Part shown: in pieces, positions 35,801 through 50,830 of the stretch
How the letters are laid out: every line of letters starts with the position of its first letter
How positions within the stretch are numbered: position 1 is the first letter of the stretch
Assembly (NCBI RefSeq): GCF_000150275.1
Contig: NW_002060948.1
Location: 3,176,512-3,240,511, forward strand
Source of the DNA: Trichoplax adhaerens
Lineage: Eukaryota > Placozoa > Uniplacotomia > Trichoplacea > Trichoplacidae
Direction: 5' to 3'
Length of the DNA stretch: 64,000 bases
Notes under the pieces: generated by a model
What the model saw: the letters and a program-made list of their open reading frames with translations, nothing else
What the model was told of the DNA's origin: nothing
Databases searched by the model: none
Program-made: the position numbers and the translations under genes

Positions 35801-38800
35801 TTATTTAACCAATTGTGGATGAAATTAAATTCTTAAATCCATTTTGTTTCCATCAGACTGTTAGAGTATTAGGTCTTTTGGGAGCTCTCGATCCTTATAA
35901 ACACAAGGTTGATCGAATGAAAAGATCGAGCGATATTTACAATGTTCAAGATGTTCTCATTCCGGAAACTAAAGGATTAGCAGATCCTTCCAGTATCGGT
36001 AATAGACTTGCAATTTTGCGGTTGCTATTGTAGTTTAGAAAGTCTATTTATAAGTTATCCAACTCTTAAATATCTATCGGGAATGATTTATCTCATCTAT
36101 TTTCCGAAATAAATGTGTTTAATACATCACTAGGTGAATTAAATGTGACAGAGATGCTCGTTTCAATGAGCTCTGTGCAAATGGATGAATTCTATCCAGC
36201 TGTGGCGATAGCGGCTTTAATGAGAATCCTTAAAGATTCATCTCTATCGTCTCATCATAGTATGGTAGTTCAAGTACGTCAACCTAACTACCTAACTGTA
36301 TTAGCTATTCTGAAACATTTTTAAGCGATACTTTATTGTGAAAATTAATTTGGTGATAAAATGTTTTGATAGGCCTTCAGTTTTATCATCAAGAGTCTTA
36401 AAATCAAATGTGTGGCTTTTCTACCACAGGTGAATAAACACTTAATGAGGATCTTATACAGTAGATGTTAGAAATCTAAATACTAAAGCAACACATTTTT
36501 TTGTAAACTTAGATTGTACCTACATTTCTAAATGTTGCGAGATCATGTGATACCACTCTGAAGGAAGTGAGTGAGATAAAAACTGCAATAAGACATACTG
36601 ATAATTAAATCGTGTAGCGAGACATTAACTTATTGCTCCTTTCGCTATTTTAGTCTTTGCTTCAGAAGCTGGGTGTACTTATCTCTCTTGCTAAACAACA
36701 CATTAGAAATTACCTGGTAGATATCTTCCAATTAATTCAGGTAATGTAGATATTGAGCCTTTGTTACCCTTAAAATATCAATTTTTGACATTAGTACTTA
36801 AATCCTTGTCTACAATTAATGAATATACGATATAGTTGCTATCAAAAATGCCGAAATTCTTAAAATATTTTAATAATTAAATATCATGGATATAAACTCT
36901 GTATGGTATTGTGCTATCCATCTTGATGTAGGAATGTTGGACAGTTAATAATCCTATGCAAAACACGATTATAGCTTTGCTAGAGCAAATGGCAATAGCT
37001 CTAGGAAGTGAATTTAAGGTATTATTTGTTCTGAACTTCTTTACTATCTATGCACTTATTTATAGTAAAACAACTTACTATATTCTGTCCTAATTATATC
37101 CTAGGTTTATCTGCCTCAAATTATACCGCAGATATTGAAAACCTTTATTCACGATAATAGCCATAATCAAATTGTTACAAATAAGGTATATGTTTTCATA
37201 GGATGGTTATCACCATGTCATTTTGTCGATAATTATGATAGACTTCGAAGCTAATTACGTTATTTATTTCTCTTTGCCTTTTTAAGCTTTTAATTGCATT
37301 GCAATCATTTGGTAGCAACTTAGACGACTATCTTCATCTACTGTTACCACCTATCGTGAAACTTTTCGATTCCAGTAATCAAGATATATCGTTAACCGTA
37401 CGAAAGTATGTCTGCTTTTATGAACCTACTTATGCCCCTAAATTTTGTTATTCTTTAGAAAGTATTTTTGCTCGCAATGGTTAATTTCAATTCTCTCATG
37501 CTTTTTAGAACATCATTGGAAACTATCGATAAACTAATCGAATCATTAGACTTCACCGATTATGCGTCGCGCCTCATTCACCCAATTATCCGTGCAATTG
37601 ATACCTTGCCCGAAGTCAGATCGTCTGCGATGGACGTCCTGTGCTCTTTAGCATCACAATTTAATGGCAAATACAAAATATTTATTTCTATGGTAAACAA
37701 GGTAGGGAAAGATAATATTGCCTCTTGATCGAAATTGTCTTATTTGCGTTAATACATTTAACGCTTCCTTGAATTTTAATAGGTATTGCAAAAACATAGG
37801 ATACAACACTTAAAGTACGAAAGTGTTGTCAGTAAAGTTTTGAAGGTAATTGTATTGCAATATTTACGTTATAAGCTACTCTAAAGCTATCTAGGTCTTT
37901 AAAATTTGGCTGTGTTTCGTTTTCCTGTTATCGTATAGAGTTCTCATACAGTTGACTCTGAATCAGTATTTTCGGCTCGCCCGCGGCGTTCGACAACTTT
38001 AATGTCCGAAATGGCTACTACTAATAATACTGAGAACAATACCATAAAAAAGCTCTATGTTAGCGCTGATAACTTGAAAAGGGTCAGTTACTGTAGATAT
38101 TACAACAGATTTTAAAAATTATTCGATTGCGGCATTCTATCGATGTCCGGATCTCAGTAGAGTTTATCTTTCAAAAGGCCTGGGAACCTGGAAGACGCGT
38201 TAATAAAGATGACTGGACAGAATGGCTAAGACGGCTGAGCGTTGAATTGTTGAAAGAATCACCTTCTCCAGCATTACGATCTTGTTGGTCTTTAGCTCAA
38301 GCTTATAGCCCGCTTGCTAGGTCATATAAACTTAAGCGATATAATCTGAAATAGTTATTGATAGTGCTAAAGTTTTGTCATTTAACATACAGAGACCTTT
38401 TTAATGCCGCATTTGTTTCATGTTGGTCTGAATTAAATGAAGAACAGCAGGTTTGTGATCATGGAATTTATATAGAAAAGTATATGGTAGATGTCTTCTT
38501 GTATTAGCTGCACTATGGCTTAAAATCAGAATTTAAAACAGGATGAGTTAGTGCAAAGTATTGAAAAGGCTTTGGAGTCTCAAAACAATCCTGAAATTAC
38601 TCAAGCCTTGCTTAATCTTGCCGAATTCATGGAACATTGCGATAAGGTAATCTTTCTTCAACTTCACTTTTAATATACAACAATGAGGCGATAATTTTGC
38701 GTATATTGTTATCAAAAAATAGGGCCCATTGCCACTCAACAATAATGAGTTACTAGGTGACTGTGCTTTAAGGTGTAGAGCATATGCTAAAGCTCTCCAT

Positions 38801-41800
38801 TACAAAGAGGAAGAGTTTCATCGAGAGCCGACTCCGAAAACATTAGAGACATTGATAGGGTACAATCTTTAACGGCTAATATTTATTGTTGAATGTTGTT
38901 TTTTTGTAATTAACGGCAAACATTTTATTTGTAGTATCAATAATAAATTACAACAGCCGGAAGCTGCCGCTGGAGTCTTAGAATATGCGATGAAAAATAT
39001 GGGTGCAATGGTATAACCTTTAACTTATCTAAATCATACTATCTATAGTCCGTAAAGTATTCGTAAATTATGTTGAATTTGATACACTTCTTCTGTTTGT
39101 AGTCGGTAGAAGAAACTTGGTATGAAGAGTTAAATGAATGGAATAAGGCATTAGATGTTTATCAGAAAAAGCAGGAGCAGGGTAGCGATGATATTTCAAT
39201 TACACTTGGGCACATGAGGTGCCTAGAAGCTCTTGGTGAATGGTACGCTAGTATCTGCTAACTTAATCTGATCGTTTTCTTCAATGTCATCTATACGGCA
39301 ATGAGAAAATTACTTTTGTTTGCATATTTTAGGGGACAGTTATATAATATAGCATCTGAACGTTGGTCTATTGTCGATGACGAAACCAAACAAAAGATGG
39401 CGCGGATGGCTGCGGCTGCCGCATGGGGTTTAGGTATCATGTTTATATTATATATTACGCCTTATATATCCTTAGAATTTCGTTATTGTTCTCATGGAAT
39501 TATCAATATTAAGAAATCATAATAAAATATTGATAGGCCATTGGGAGAGCATGGAAGAGTACAGTTGTTTAATACCAAGAGAAACATTAGATGGTGCTTT
39601 TTACCGAGCAGTGCTTGCCCTTCATCAAGAACATCGCGTGTTGGCACAACAGGTAGATTGATTGTTGGATCTTTTGTATTCGATATTGTAGCAGATATTG
39701 AGATTACGAAATTACTAATTTTAAACATTTTAATTTTGGGATTTATAGTGTGTTGATACTGCACGAGATATTCTCGACACTGAATTAACGGCGATGTCCA
39801 GTGAAAGTTATAATCGTGCCTATGGAGTATGTAATGATATGCAATATATCTACCAATTGTAATTGCATTTTTATTTAGTTACAGTTGGCAAGCTAACTTA
39901 CCCATGTTAAAACGTTTTTAGGCCATGGTGACTGCACAAATGTTATCAGAGTTAGAGGAAATTATTCAATACAACTTGATACCTGAACGTAGAGCTGCTA
40001 TTAAGCAGATATGGTGGAGTCGTTTACAGGTATAGTATGATATATCACGTGTAATGTTATACAAAGGATTTAGTGGTAATAGTCGCCTGTATAGATTACA
40101 CAAAAGTTCCCATTGTGACGGCAGTAGTGTGTGAATTGTAAGAATATTACAGCGATTAGTACTTAATTTTTTTATCAGTATTTGATTTATTTACAATTAA
40201 CTAAAGTTATCCTCGAGTAATTACGTTGATCTATTAACTGTCACGAGTTTTAAATGGATAAAAACTTCGAACGGATTAAAGAATTTAAGACTGTAAATTA
40301 CCTTTAAATCGTACGTAACTAATATGATAGAATCAAAATCCTAGTGTAAGACTATTACACTGATTGCTTATTATTTGCTTAAGTACACTGTATTACAGAT
40401 ATATGCTTCACTTATTTGAATTAGGGATGTCAAAATCTTGTCGAAGATTGGCAACGTATTCTTCAGGTCCGATCGTTGGTAATAACTCCTCAAGAAGATA
40501 TGGAAACCTGGTTGAAGTATGCTAGCTTGTGCCGCAAGAGTAAGCGACAGGTACTGTAATATAATATCAAATACAGTCGTAAGTCTATAGATTAACTGAT
40601 GATAAAACAAACTAACAAATATCGACAATCCTCTCTATCAGGCGTTGTCTCATAAGACACTAGCGCTACTATTAGGAAGTGATCCTTCCAAATACACGGA
40701 TCAGCCCTTACCGACTAAATATCCTAAGGTTACATTTTCGTATATGAAACATATGTGGCTTTCCGGTCAACAAGTAAGTGTGGCTGTATTAACTAGTTTA
40801 AAAGAAAAACGATGAGTTTATTGGAAATTTTTTTGTACTAATACAGGAGGAAGCATTTCAGCACTTACAGTACTTTGTACAAACAATGATAACCCAAAAT
40901 GCTGCAGTGGCATCCCTTAGCAGTAATGAAGAAACTCAACAAAGTATAAAGGAGGCAAATAACCGTCTTCTAGCAAGGTACACTGATTTTGTTACTGAAT
41001 ATCGCTAAAAATCGTTGCACTGCATCTCACCGGTGATGAGTTGATGATATTACTGTCACAGAATACTTTTTACGGACTTCTTGTTAGGTGTTACTTGAAA
41101 CTGGGTGAGTGGATGTTATCCTTAAGCCAATTAAATGAACAAACCATTACCCAAATTATACAATATTATGCATGCGCTACTGAACATGATAAGAACTGGT
41201 ACAAGGTAATTGTATCAAGTACTGTTTTAAAATGATGTTAAATGCAAATTGACATTCTGCTTAAGCTAATGAGTTGCGTTTATCTTCAAAATTTACAGGC
41301 ATGGCATTCTTGGGCTTTTATGAACTTTGAAGCGTTGCTAAATATGAAAAATAATGAGAAATCTCAGCACACAATTGTTTCGGATGATTCCAAGGTAAGA
41401 TTTAAATTTCTTAGTATTACATATCTCGATAGATACTGATAATTAGAAAATTGGCTTAAAACAAATATTACTTTCCGTAGGCCGGTGTTTCTTTACAAAA
41501 TTATGCTGTATCGGCTGTAAATGGATTCGTAAGATCTATTACACTATCCAAAGGCAATTCTCTCCAAGATACTCTTCGGTAAGATTGACTTATTATTATC
41601 AGAATTATCATGGTTATCAGATTTTATTTATTTATCCGTTAAGCCTAAATGCATTCTACTAATTTAACTCATTTAGATTGCTAACTATTTGGTTCGACTA
41701 TGGTGAGTGGAAAAGAGTGAACGAAGCCTTAGTAGATGGCTTGAAAGTTATTCAAATCGACACCTGGCTTCAGGTTTGCTTAGTACTGATATTGAATTAC

Positions 41801-44800
41801 GCTTAAATGCTCATTGCTGATAAGGATGTTCTGTTGTAGGTAATACCGCAACTTATTGCAAGAATAGATACTCCTAGGCCGGCTGTTGGTAAGCTGATCA
41901 CTCAGTTGCTTATTGATATTGGAAAGCAACACCCGCAGGTATACAATGTTTCGATAGTAGCTGTAATACACAGTAAGTTCTAATGTAAACATTTTTGAAC
42001 ACTGCAGGCCTTAATTTATCCTGTTACTGTATCCGCAAAATCAGCTATAGCAGCTCGTCAAGAAGCCGCTAGTAGGATCCTTAATAATATGAGGGAGCAC
42101 AGCCCGGTACTCGCTCAACAGGCTGTCATGGTACATTATATAAAGCGGATATACGTATATTGGAGGACATTTTTTCAAAATTTGAATATTTTCTAAAATA
42201 GGTTAGCCAAGAATTAATAAGAGTTGCAATACTATGGCATGAAATGTGGCACGAATCTCTAGAAGAAGCTTCACGACTATATTTTGGTGAGCATAACATT
42301 GAAGCCATGTTTGCCGTATTAGAACCTCTTCATCAGATTATGCAGCAAGGACCACAAACGCTGAAGGAAACATCATTCAATCAGGTAATCATTTCAGATT
42401 TATGAAGTTAATTCTGAATAAAGATGATGTGTCTGTCAATATCAGTCAAGAAAACCGACTAATTTATTGGGTTCGAAATAGGCCTATGGTCGCGACTTGG
42501 CTGAAGCCCAGGAATGGTGTAACAAATATAAGAAGTCAAATAACGGTGCAGATCTAACACAAGCCTGGGATTTGTACTATCACGTATTCAGAAGAATCTC
42601 AAAACAATTAACACAGGTATATATGCATCACTTCCGGCTTATTAATTACGGCTATTTGATGTGTTCCATCCGTAGCAATTAAAAGTAAGAAATCCAGGCG
42701 CAAACTGTATGTGGGACTAATTAATCCCTTTTTCTTTAAGATGACGTCTCTTGAGTTGCAGTACGTTTCACCTAAGCTCCTTGTCTGCCGGGATCTAGAA
42801 TTAGCCGTTCCTGGAACTTATCAACCTAATAAATCTATCATTAGAATTCAGAAAGTTCAACCATCATTGCAAGTAATAACATCTAAACAACGTCCTCGAA
42901 AACTTTGCATATCAGGTATAGCATAGATAGTGTATTTCCCTATCCCCGTATCTAGCCATCCTGTGGAGATTTATAACTATTAGTATATACGTGTAAATAA
43001 ATTAAACTCTCTTGCGTTACTGCTAAAAATATTACAAAGTAATGATTACATATTTGGCATTTAGGCTGTGATGGCACCGATTACATGTTCTTGTTGAAGG
43101 GGCATGAAGATCTTCGTCAAGATGAACGCGTTATGCAGTTATTTGGCCTTATAAATACGTTATTAACGAACGATCCGGAAACTTTTAAACGCCATTTGAG
43201 GTATCTTATACATTAAACTGTATTGCCAAATGAAACTGTGCATTAATCATCAATCAAATATGATTTAAAATAAATTTAGGATTCAGGGATACTCTGTTAC
43301 GCCGCTGTCGACAAATTCTGGATTAATAAGTTGGGTATCTCCTTGTGATACACTCCATGCGCTGATTAGGGATTATCGTGAAAAGAAAAAAATCTTGTTG
43401 AATATAGAACATAGAATAATGTTACGGGTAATTTTCTTCATCTTTTACAAAACTGCACATCATACGGGTGTAAACACTAAAACCATCACTTCATATTGTA
43501 TTCTAGATGGCACAAGATTATGATCATTTAACTCTGCTTCAGAAAGTTGAGGTATTTGAGCACGCAATGGAGCATACGCAAGGTGACGATCTTGCAAGGG
43601 TACTTTGGCTAAAAAGTCCTAGCTCAGAGGTAAATTGATTGGGTTTCGTTTATTGAACGGCCATAAAATTTACTGTTTATACAGTATGTAATATGTACAT
43701 TAAATTAAATAGGTTTGGTTTGATCGTCGAACAAATTATACGCGTTCTTTAGCTGTGATGTCTATGGTTGGATACATTTTAGGTTTAGGAGATAGGTAGG
43801 ATTCGAAGTATATCTAACGATCGATTTTATAGACTTAGAGTTTGTAGGTGTATTTGATTTACGTATTTATGTTAAATCGAAAATAATTTCTAGGCATCCA
43901 TCCAATCTAATGTTGCATAGACTATCTGGAAGGGTACTACATATCGATTTTGGAGATTGTTTTGAAGTATGTAATTTGTCACAAATTTAATATTGCTTTG
44001 GTAATTAGTACTAGATGGATCCGCCCTGATGCGAAGTATTTTTCTAAATTACGAATTTATTGCGTAACTGATTGTTGACATATTTTCATTCTAGGTTGCT
44101 ATGACACGTGAAAAATTTCCTGAGAAAATCCCTTTTAGATTGACCCGAATGCTAATTAATGCAATGGAGGTTCGCAAAATTTGAACTACATGTATACATT
44201 ACATGCGTGTAATGCATTCAGGTCGATAACATCGTTCGTTGCATGGTCACTCTGTTTAGGTAACTGGAATAGAAGGAAATTATCGAACTACTTGTAATAG
44301 TGTTATGGAAGTCCTTAGAGATAATAAGGACAGTGTTATGGCCGTATTAGAAGCTTTTGTATATGATCCACTCCTAAGTTGGCGACTCGTAGAAGGTATA
44401 ATTTTCACCCGACATCATTAAAAGCAAATTGAGAGATTGACAGAACTTATACTTTCATCTTAAACTGGGATTAAATAACTTTCCGTATATGATAAGGTGC
44501 TCCAAAGAATAAACGTTCAAAAGGAGGAAATCCAGGTGTTCTTGGCCAGGCGGATAAGGGTAACCATATATTTCTAGTATCCCTCTAATAAACTTCTATT
44601 ACAGTTTTAATGGATGACCGTGTTTGGTATTCTTTAGATATAGCTGATGTTACCTATGTTGGCCAAAGTACAGCAAAGTCATTTGCTGCTCAACGGGAAT
44701 TGAAAGAAGCTTTAGATAGACAAAATAAACCAGAAGAATTAAATAAGAAAGCTGTTGCCATCATCAACAGAGTCCGTGATAAATTAACTGGTAAGTTTCA

Positions 44801-45559
44801 TTGATAACTTAAATTTACTCTAAAGTAGGTTATTGTCACCAAAAGTATATAGAAACTTCTGATTGGATTCTTTCAATCGTCATACTTGTAATTTACTTGT
44901 AACAACAAACGTAATTTTTAGGAACTGATTTCTCGCGTCATAATACTCTCGATGTACCTACACAAGTGGATTTGTTGATTAAGCAAGCTACGTCTCACGA
45001 AAATTTATGTCAATGTTATATAGGGTGGTAAGTTATAAACTTGACCGTAATTATTACAGTGGACATGCATCAAGTTCGCAATACAGGCTACATTTCAGAT
45101 TTTGAGCTAGTTAAGCTAAACTATGATATTATTACGTCAGTCGAATCAGTAGTTAATGTACGCAAAAAGTTTTGAGATTCGTTATGTAATTTTTAAATTT
45201 TGTGTGGTTGTAAGTACAAAATACGGATAGCGCAAGATTTAATATTCCAATGAAAACGATATTGTAGCAATCGTTACATCATAATTAATATGTAACTGTA
45301 TCTGCGATGCGATTGTAATTTGATAACCTACGGCTAGATATCAAAGATGATGTGCTTGCCCGTTTTTTTTAATATACAGTACATGTACATAGTCTGAGGT
45401 AGTTAGGACAATCGTAGTTCCCAAAAGCGTACTGCTATATCGTATGTCTTTATAATTTTATACTTCTTTAAACTGTCAATTGTATGCTCCTTGAATTAGA
45501 TACGATACTAATTAATTTTTTTTTATATCGTCAACCTCCAAAGGTGCCCATTCTGGTAA
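29875..45559 (+). CDS. MTOR: Serine/threonine kinase mTOR (target of rapamycin), about 63 exons
   Basis: Catalytic core of TORC1/TORC2, the nutrient and growth-factor kinase at lysosomes. The product is about 2,500 aa (human 2,549) and aligns exon by exon with animal mTOR. The chosen start gives [12 protein letters not shown], about 15 residues shorter than human. HEAT repeats: 29875 to about 38080, with [52 protein letters not shown] and [20 protein letters not shown] domain: from 38178 ([23 protein letters not shown]) to about 42000. FRB: 42201-42616, with [20 protein letters not shown] and [13 protein letters not shown], so the rapamycin site is conserved. Kinase: from 42741, with ATP lysine in [13 protein letters not shown], catalytic GLGDRHPSN (split by the intron after 43795) and [13 protein letters not shown]: to 45559, with [15 protein letters not shown] then CPFW from a 16-nt last exon. 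The linker from exon 6 (about 31980-32230) is diverged from human. The exon 11/12 junction near 33.81 kb could not be joined in phase with a GT-AG intron; all other junctions I checked were consistent. Confidence 0.97.
45544..45559 (+). other. MTOR: Terminal 16-nt micro-exon of mTOR (CPFW-stop)
   Basis: The preceding exon ends ...CYIG plus TG at 45027, followed by GTAAGT. After a 516-nt intron the sequence AAAG/GTGCCCATTCTGG/TAA completes Trp and adds Cys-Pro-Phe-Trp and the stop. This reproduces the universally conserved C-terminus of mTOR, so the micro-exon is real although far below normal ORF detection limits. Confidence 0.92.
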
Positions 45560-48500
45560 TTTTGGCGTACTTACTCCATTTATAAGATATAATTACTTAC
45601 CTTTGCGCAGGATGTTAGATATATACTACGCAGTTTTAAGGATGCCTTATATGCTCAAAAAGGCTTTATAATCATTGCATGGTATAGAGCATATTTTAAT
45701 TAACAAAAGAAATTGAAATAGCTTTGTCGAATCATCTTATTTTGTATCTGTCTTCATTTAATAAGAAATAGGGTACTATCGGTAGTGTATAAAGTAGAAA
45801 GGTAACGTGGGTGATTTTGCATTCCAGTTTTGAAATGCATCAGTCTGAAAATGATATAATCGGTGTCATATCTTAACTTCCAGTAAAAGGGATTCCTAGT
45901 CGTTATTAGTAGCATACTGTACAGTGTGATAATATAATTAGATTCAAAGCCATAAAATTGATGGAAATAATACAAGACATTTCTTACTTAAAAAGATATC
46001 TACTGTAATGATTTTATTATGTTAATATATTGCAACTATTATAACATGATATAGTTTTTTATTCAATTGCCATACTGAATTATGAGTGATATTACTGGAA
46101 CAGTTAAATTTATTCTAAAATGGCTAATGTTGCATAAAAATTAGTACTTGACTTTTAGATCATGGTAACAACATTAACCTATTGTAGTAGTATTTAACTA
46201 CTGAAATAGCTATTTCTTATGCAATTTTGATCAATCCTTTCTATAACTGTGATTTCAACAATAAAATAGATGCAAAAATATCTACAAAATTAGCGCTATA
46301 GTAAAATAAACGTGTAGAGATCTATGAAGATGAAGATATTCAAACTCATGATTATGATTCGAAGTAGGCTTCGTAAGATACTATGGATACGTAGGTTGCG
46401 TAGGATTCTATTTGCCACGACTGCAACTCACTTTACTCTAGCTAGAAATAGTCACTTCGATTAATTTCACTGAAATAGCGGTTCACAAGTACCAACCAGG
46501 ATGACTTATCAGCGTTGCCGGTGTATAAATAAACACAGCTCTCCTCTCCTATAGGCCATAAGGGATATTTACAGTATATTATGGATGTAAAAGAATTTCC
46601 CTTAATATTAAAGCTCTAGGAGGAAATCATATTCTGATATATCTGTAAATATGGCTATGATGGATTTGTGATTTAATGGTTGTGTATACTCACATCAAAT
46701 CTACAAGATATTTTACAGTTAGCATCTACTTTCAAGTACGCCTTACAAATTAAGCCTAAAAATATGCATCGAATATGGTAAGTCATATCCCAAAGAAATT
46801 GTAGGATGAGCAGTGTTTTAGTTACCTCCCATAAGCTGTGGTAAAAATTTTGATATTCTTATCAGTCAACCTGTTTACGCTCCGTAGATTTTTCTACTTC
46901 TGATATCTAAAAATCTTGAAAACTGAACCGTATTCAGACCGGGCAGAGGTGAGCTAGCATCCCTACTACTAGTAGTAATCCATACTTCGATGACAGACAC
47001 GAGCATACAATTCGTGAAAATAGTTTACATGATTGTAAATCCTTCAAATCCGATATTAAAGATATTAGTGTTATGGAACAAAGATCATAAACTCGCCATA
47101 GCATAACGGCAGAGTTCGGTCATACATGAAAAATTGCTCAATTATGCTAATTAGCTGCCATACAGTAGAATTAGATTCTTGATAATTCCCCTGCTTATTG
47201 ATTTACAATCGGATGGTCAATATCAGAGAAGTTACTAAGAATTACTTAAAATGCCATTACTAAAATACTATATTATTATTAATAATTATTAATCATTTCT
47301 TAAACTAAGTGATTGCATATGGTATATTAATTATATATATATCTATTGCTAATAGGATATTCATAAAATACTAAGCCTATTACAATATCAATAATTCCTA
47401 TGATTATATATAATCGAAAAGAGATAGTCTTATCATTGTTGATACTATACAGATTTAGTACACATTTAATGTTGTCAGAAATTGTCAAGACATTTAAGAA
47501 CGTGTGTAGAATACTTTCACGTGCCTTGACCGAACTGTCGATTTCAGTTTGATATTATAACGAATAGATTTTTGAAGTCTGTAGTATTTTATATGGCTGA
47601 TTTTTAGAAATTTTGTGGTTGTCAAGCGCTACTCACTAATGTTTGTATTTCTTCCGGTTTAAATTATGCCCAACTTTGATGATACTAATTAATCAAGAAT
47701 GATAAAATAGGGAAGTTATTCATAAAGTAATCAGGATGTCAAATTAATGTATATTTGCTACAGTAATTGTTAAACCATTTCAGACGTCTTTTCCTAAAAG
47801 ATGGATTCTTTTCAATTTTTAACAGTATAAGAACTATAGCACTGTAGATTAAACGTGTCACTAGTTGATGATATATATCGATAATATTATAATCGGGTAC
47901 GGTAGTAATTACATATTGTATGTAGCTATAAATAGTATTAGAGTTAGCTGATACCATTTCCTCGGAGACTGGATAACAACAAGGTATAAAGAATCTTTGC
48001 TAGCTTTAATTCTACATCTACGCCACGTAATCACCGTACAAGAAATATCAATCAATTCTATCAACCGAAGGATCTGCTACTGGTATGGCATAAAAATTAT
48101 TGCAGAGTATTTATTAGTCTTAATCGTAGCGCGTTAAAAATGATGCTGTGCCCCTTCTTTACGACTATCGACAAGGTTCCTAATCATAAATTCATAATCA
48201 AAATGATACGATATGTTGATCACCATAGCTTAAACTTATCAGTTATTGACTTACTTACGAAATATCGTATGTCTTTAATCATTTTTTAAAGTAATGATCC
48301 TTCATAAATTTAACGGATAGACTGGCTATTTGAGATAAATATGCTATAGTACCCACTATAAACTTCATAATAGCTGTGCAATTACTTTTTTAAAGTAATT
48401 ATTATACTCGTATACTCCTATGCACGCGACTCTGCATGCTGTTTCCGACAGTATACATCATTTTACACTGCTAGGAAATACCTATCTTCCAAACTGTTAC

Positions 48501-49459
48501 TGGATATATGCTGCACAAGTCATAACCTGCTCTCGAATCTAGTAATGGCTAATATATTGGTAATAGTAAGATTAGCTTGCATCAAGTTATCTCTGCTTAT
48601 ATAATGGCAATTTGTATTTTCACACTGCTGGTTATGCAATTTAGCTTTCATCAAATCATTTCGGCTTTTTACCGTACAGTCAAGCTTAATTTAATCCTGA
48701 CTCTCTTCTAGCTGCTTGCTAAACCTCGAATTATTCCCTATAATTTACCAGTCTTGTAGCTGCATTCATTCTCTGAATGCCTACCAAGCGTTACATCGTA
48801 CTGCTATAGTATCCCTAAAATTGATAAAAGTCGTAAGGTACAATTTCCTGCAAAAAGTAATAGAGAGGCCAATTCTGATTTAGTATCATAAGCAAAGACA
48901 GTAGTAGTTTAATGCAATGATCGATTTCCTTGATCTTAACAGTCAAGGGTAAGATAGTTTCGACTATATTCGTGTAGCTATTCGTGGATAATCAATTTAT
49001 ACGGTAGATATATTGTATCTGAATAGCTAGCAAATCTACTAAATATTCTTGCTGGTTACACATGCTACTGATATTTGTACCTTACATTTAGTAAGAGTAA
49101 GAGTAGAGAGTGAAACCTGTTTATTCCTTTGCTAGATGTATCAATTATGCTCTTAATTAACTACCCTAGTAGTTGCGGCTACATCTATCATCGTCATTTA
49201 GCCTAATCACGCGTAGTCACAAGTACGCTAAGATCTAACTTATTTTTGATATCATTTCTATCATTCTACTTGCGCGACCGCGTATACTTTGCAACAGCGT
49301 TATGTTTTATTTCCTACTTTGACAGATGTAGACATCCTTTATTGATAGATTATGGCGCATCGAGATACAGTTGATATAAAACGGATTCATTAGATATGTC
49401 GTCTGGCAAACCTTAAACGAGATTGGTGAGCATGATATACATGTAGCTGAAAAATGTCG

Positions 49460-50830
49460 TTGCATTTCTAATCCTAATGTGTATGCTATGCACTATTTGC
49501 AAATTTCAGATCTTTTATGCTTCGATATTAAGAATCCATAGACTTACCAATAAACAGAATAGGAAGTAGCCTCTATATTCTTCATCCCCACCCAACTTTA
49601 TCGTATACTCCAGTTGCAGTATAACGTTTAGAGGGGAGCGCTAATAGCAAATAAACTTTGTACTCTTTATTTCTCTTTCGTCCCGCAAATACTCTAATTC
49701 CGTCTTTGCAAACATCTGCTCATCGATAGAATACGAAGATACCTCTTGTTACGGAGTAAGTTGATCTCTACCTCAGAGTTCATGTATAGTCCGCTCTTTA
49801 TTTCATTAATCAACCATTACAATAACAACACAAAACTCCTTCAGTATAACATTTGATAATAATGTACATTCTACAGACAGTGGCTGGTAACATTGACATC
49901 ATATATCCATCATATTGCTGCCAATTAATTAATATACGGTTAGAATTAAACTGATTGATAGCAGTTCCTATGATATCACATAGTTTGATAACGTATGGAA
50001 TACAAACAAGTAAGAGCGTATAACAGTTTAATGATCACAACACCTCTAAGCTCTTTATTTTCTGTCCAGTTTTTATACGCTTATCCTATTTAGAAAAGCA
50101 TAAAGAACCATAGATGTAGGATATTAGACAGCCTTTACATCGTATATTTTTCTCTAATTCTAACACATGCACTTCAAGTGCACATATATAGAAATTTCTC
50201 GATAAATATGACAGCGCAATGACTTCTACATCGTCCTTCCCTTGCTAATCCTAATACACATACTCCGTGTTAGGCTTATGGAAACTTTATTAGCGAATAA
50301 GATGGGAGATTACCCTTATTCGCTTCTTCTGTATTTATACTCTAATAATGTGTGTAAAATGGGTTTGTCTCCTGACATCTGCATCCTTCATTCCCTTCCT
50401 AATCCTAATACATCGTATACTTTAGTGTTAGGCTTCTATAGACTCACCGCGGTAACAAGTAAAATGGCAAACTCCATTCTACTGTATGCCTCTTCTTGTA
50501 TTTTATTCTAACATATATCTGTTCCATTGACAAGTGTATATATAAAAACAACGATGCAATTCTAATGCATATTCGTTCATGTTAGGCAGAAAGAAACTTA
50601 TAAATAGGATAGGAAAATATCATTATTCTTTTTAACTTCCTTTTCAGCCTTACATACGAGTATATGCTTAGTAGTGAGTGTATCTAGGAACATCCATGTA
50701 GAATTGTAAGCAGTCTTTATCTCTTTCGTTCCCTCCCTAATTCCTAACGTATATATTCTATTGATAAACATCACCGTCTATCGATAAAATAGGAAGCCAT
50801 CTTCACATTCTCTAGTCTCTCTCATTCTGA
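49460..50830. repeat. Degenerate tandem repeat field, period about 150-180 bp
   Basis: Two words recur in register. One is CTAATCCTAATACA followed by a GTGTTAGGC segment (about 49470, 50247, 50400; weaker near 50563 and 50742). The other is an AATAGGAAG-type word followed by a pyrimidine-rich stretch (about 49547, 49730, 50295, 50455, 50601, 50783). Neighbouring units are 146 to 182 bp apart. Copies are diverged, so the array is old. Confidence 0.6.

Noticed and set aside
45754-45975. 73-codon minus-strand frame just past mTOR
   Set aside because: No domain features and no splice support; lies in the 3' flank.
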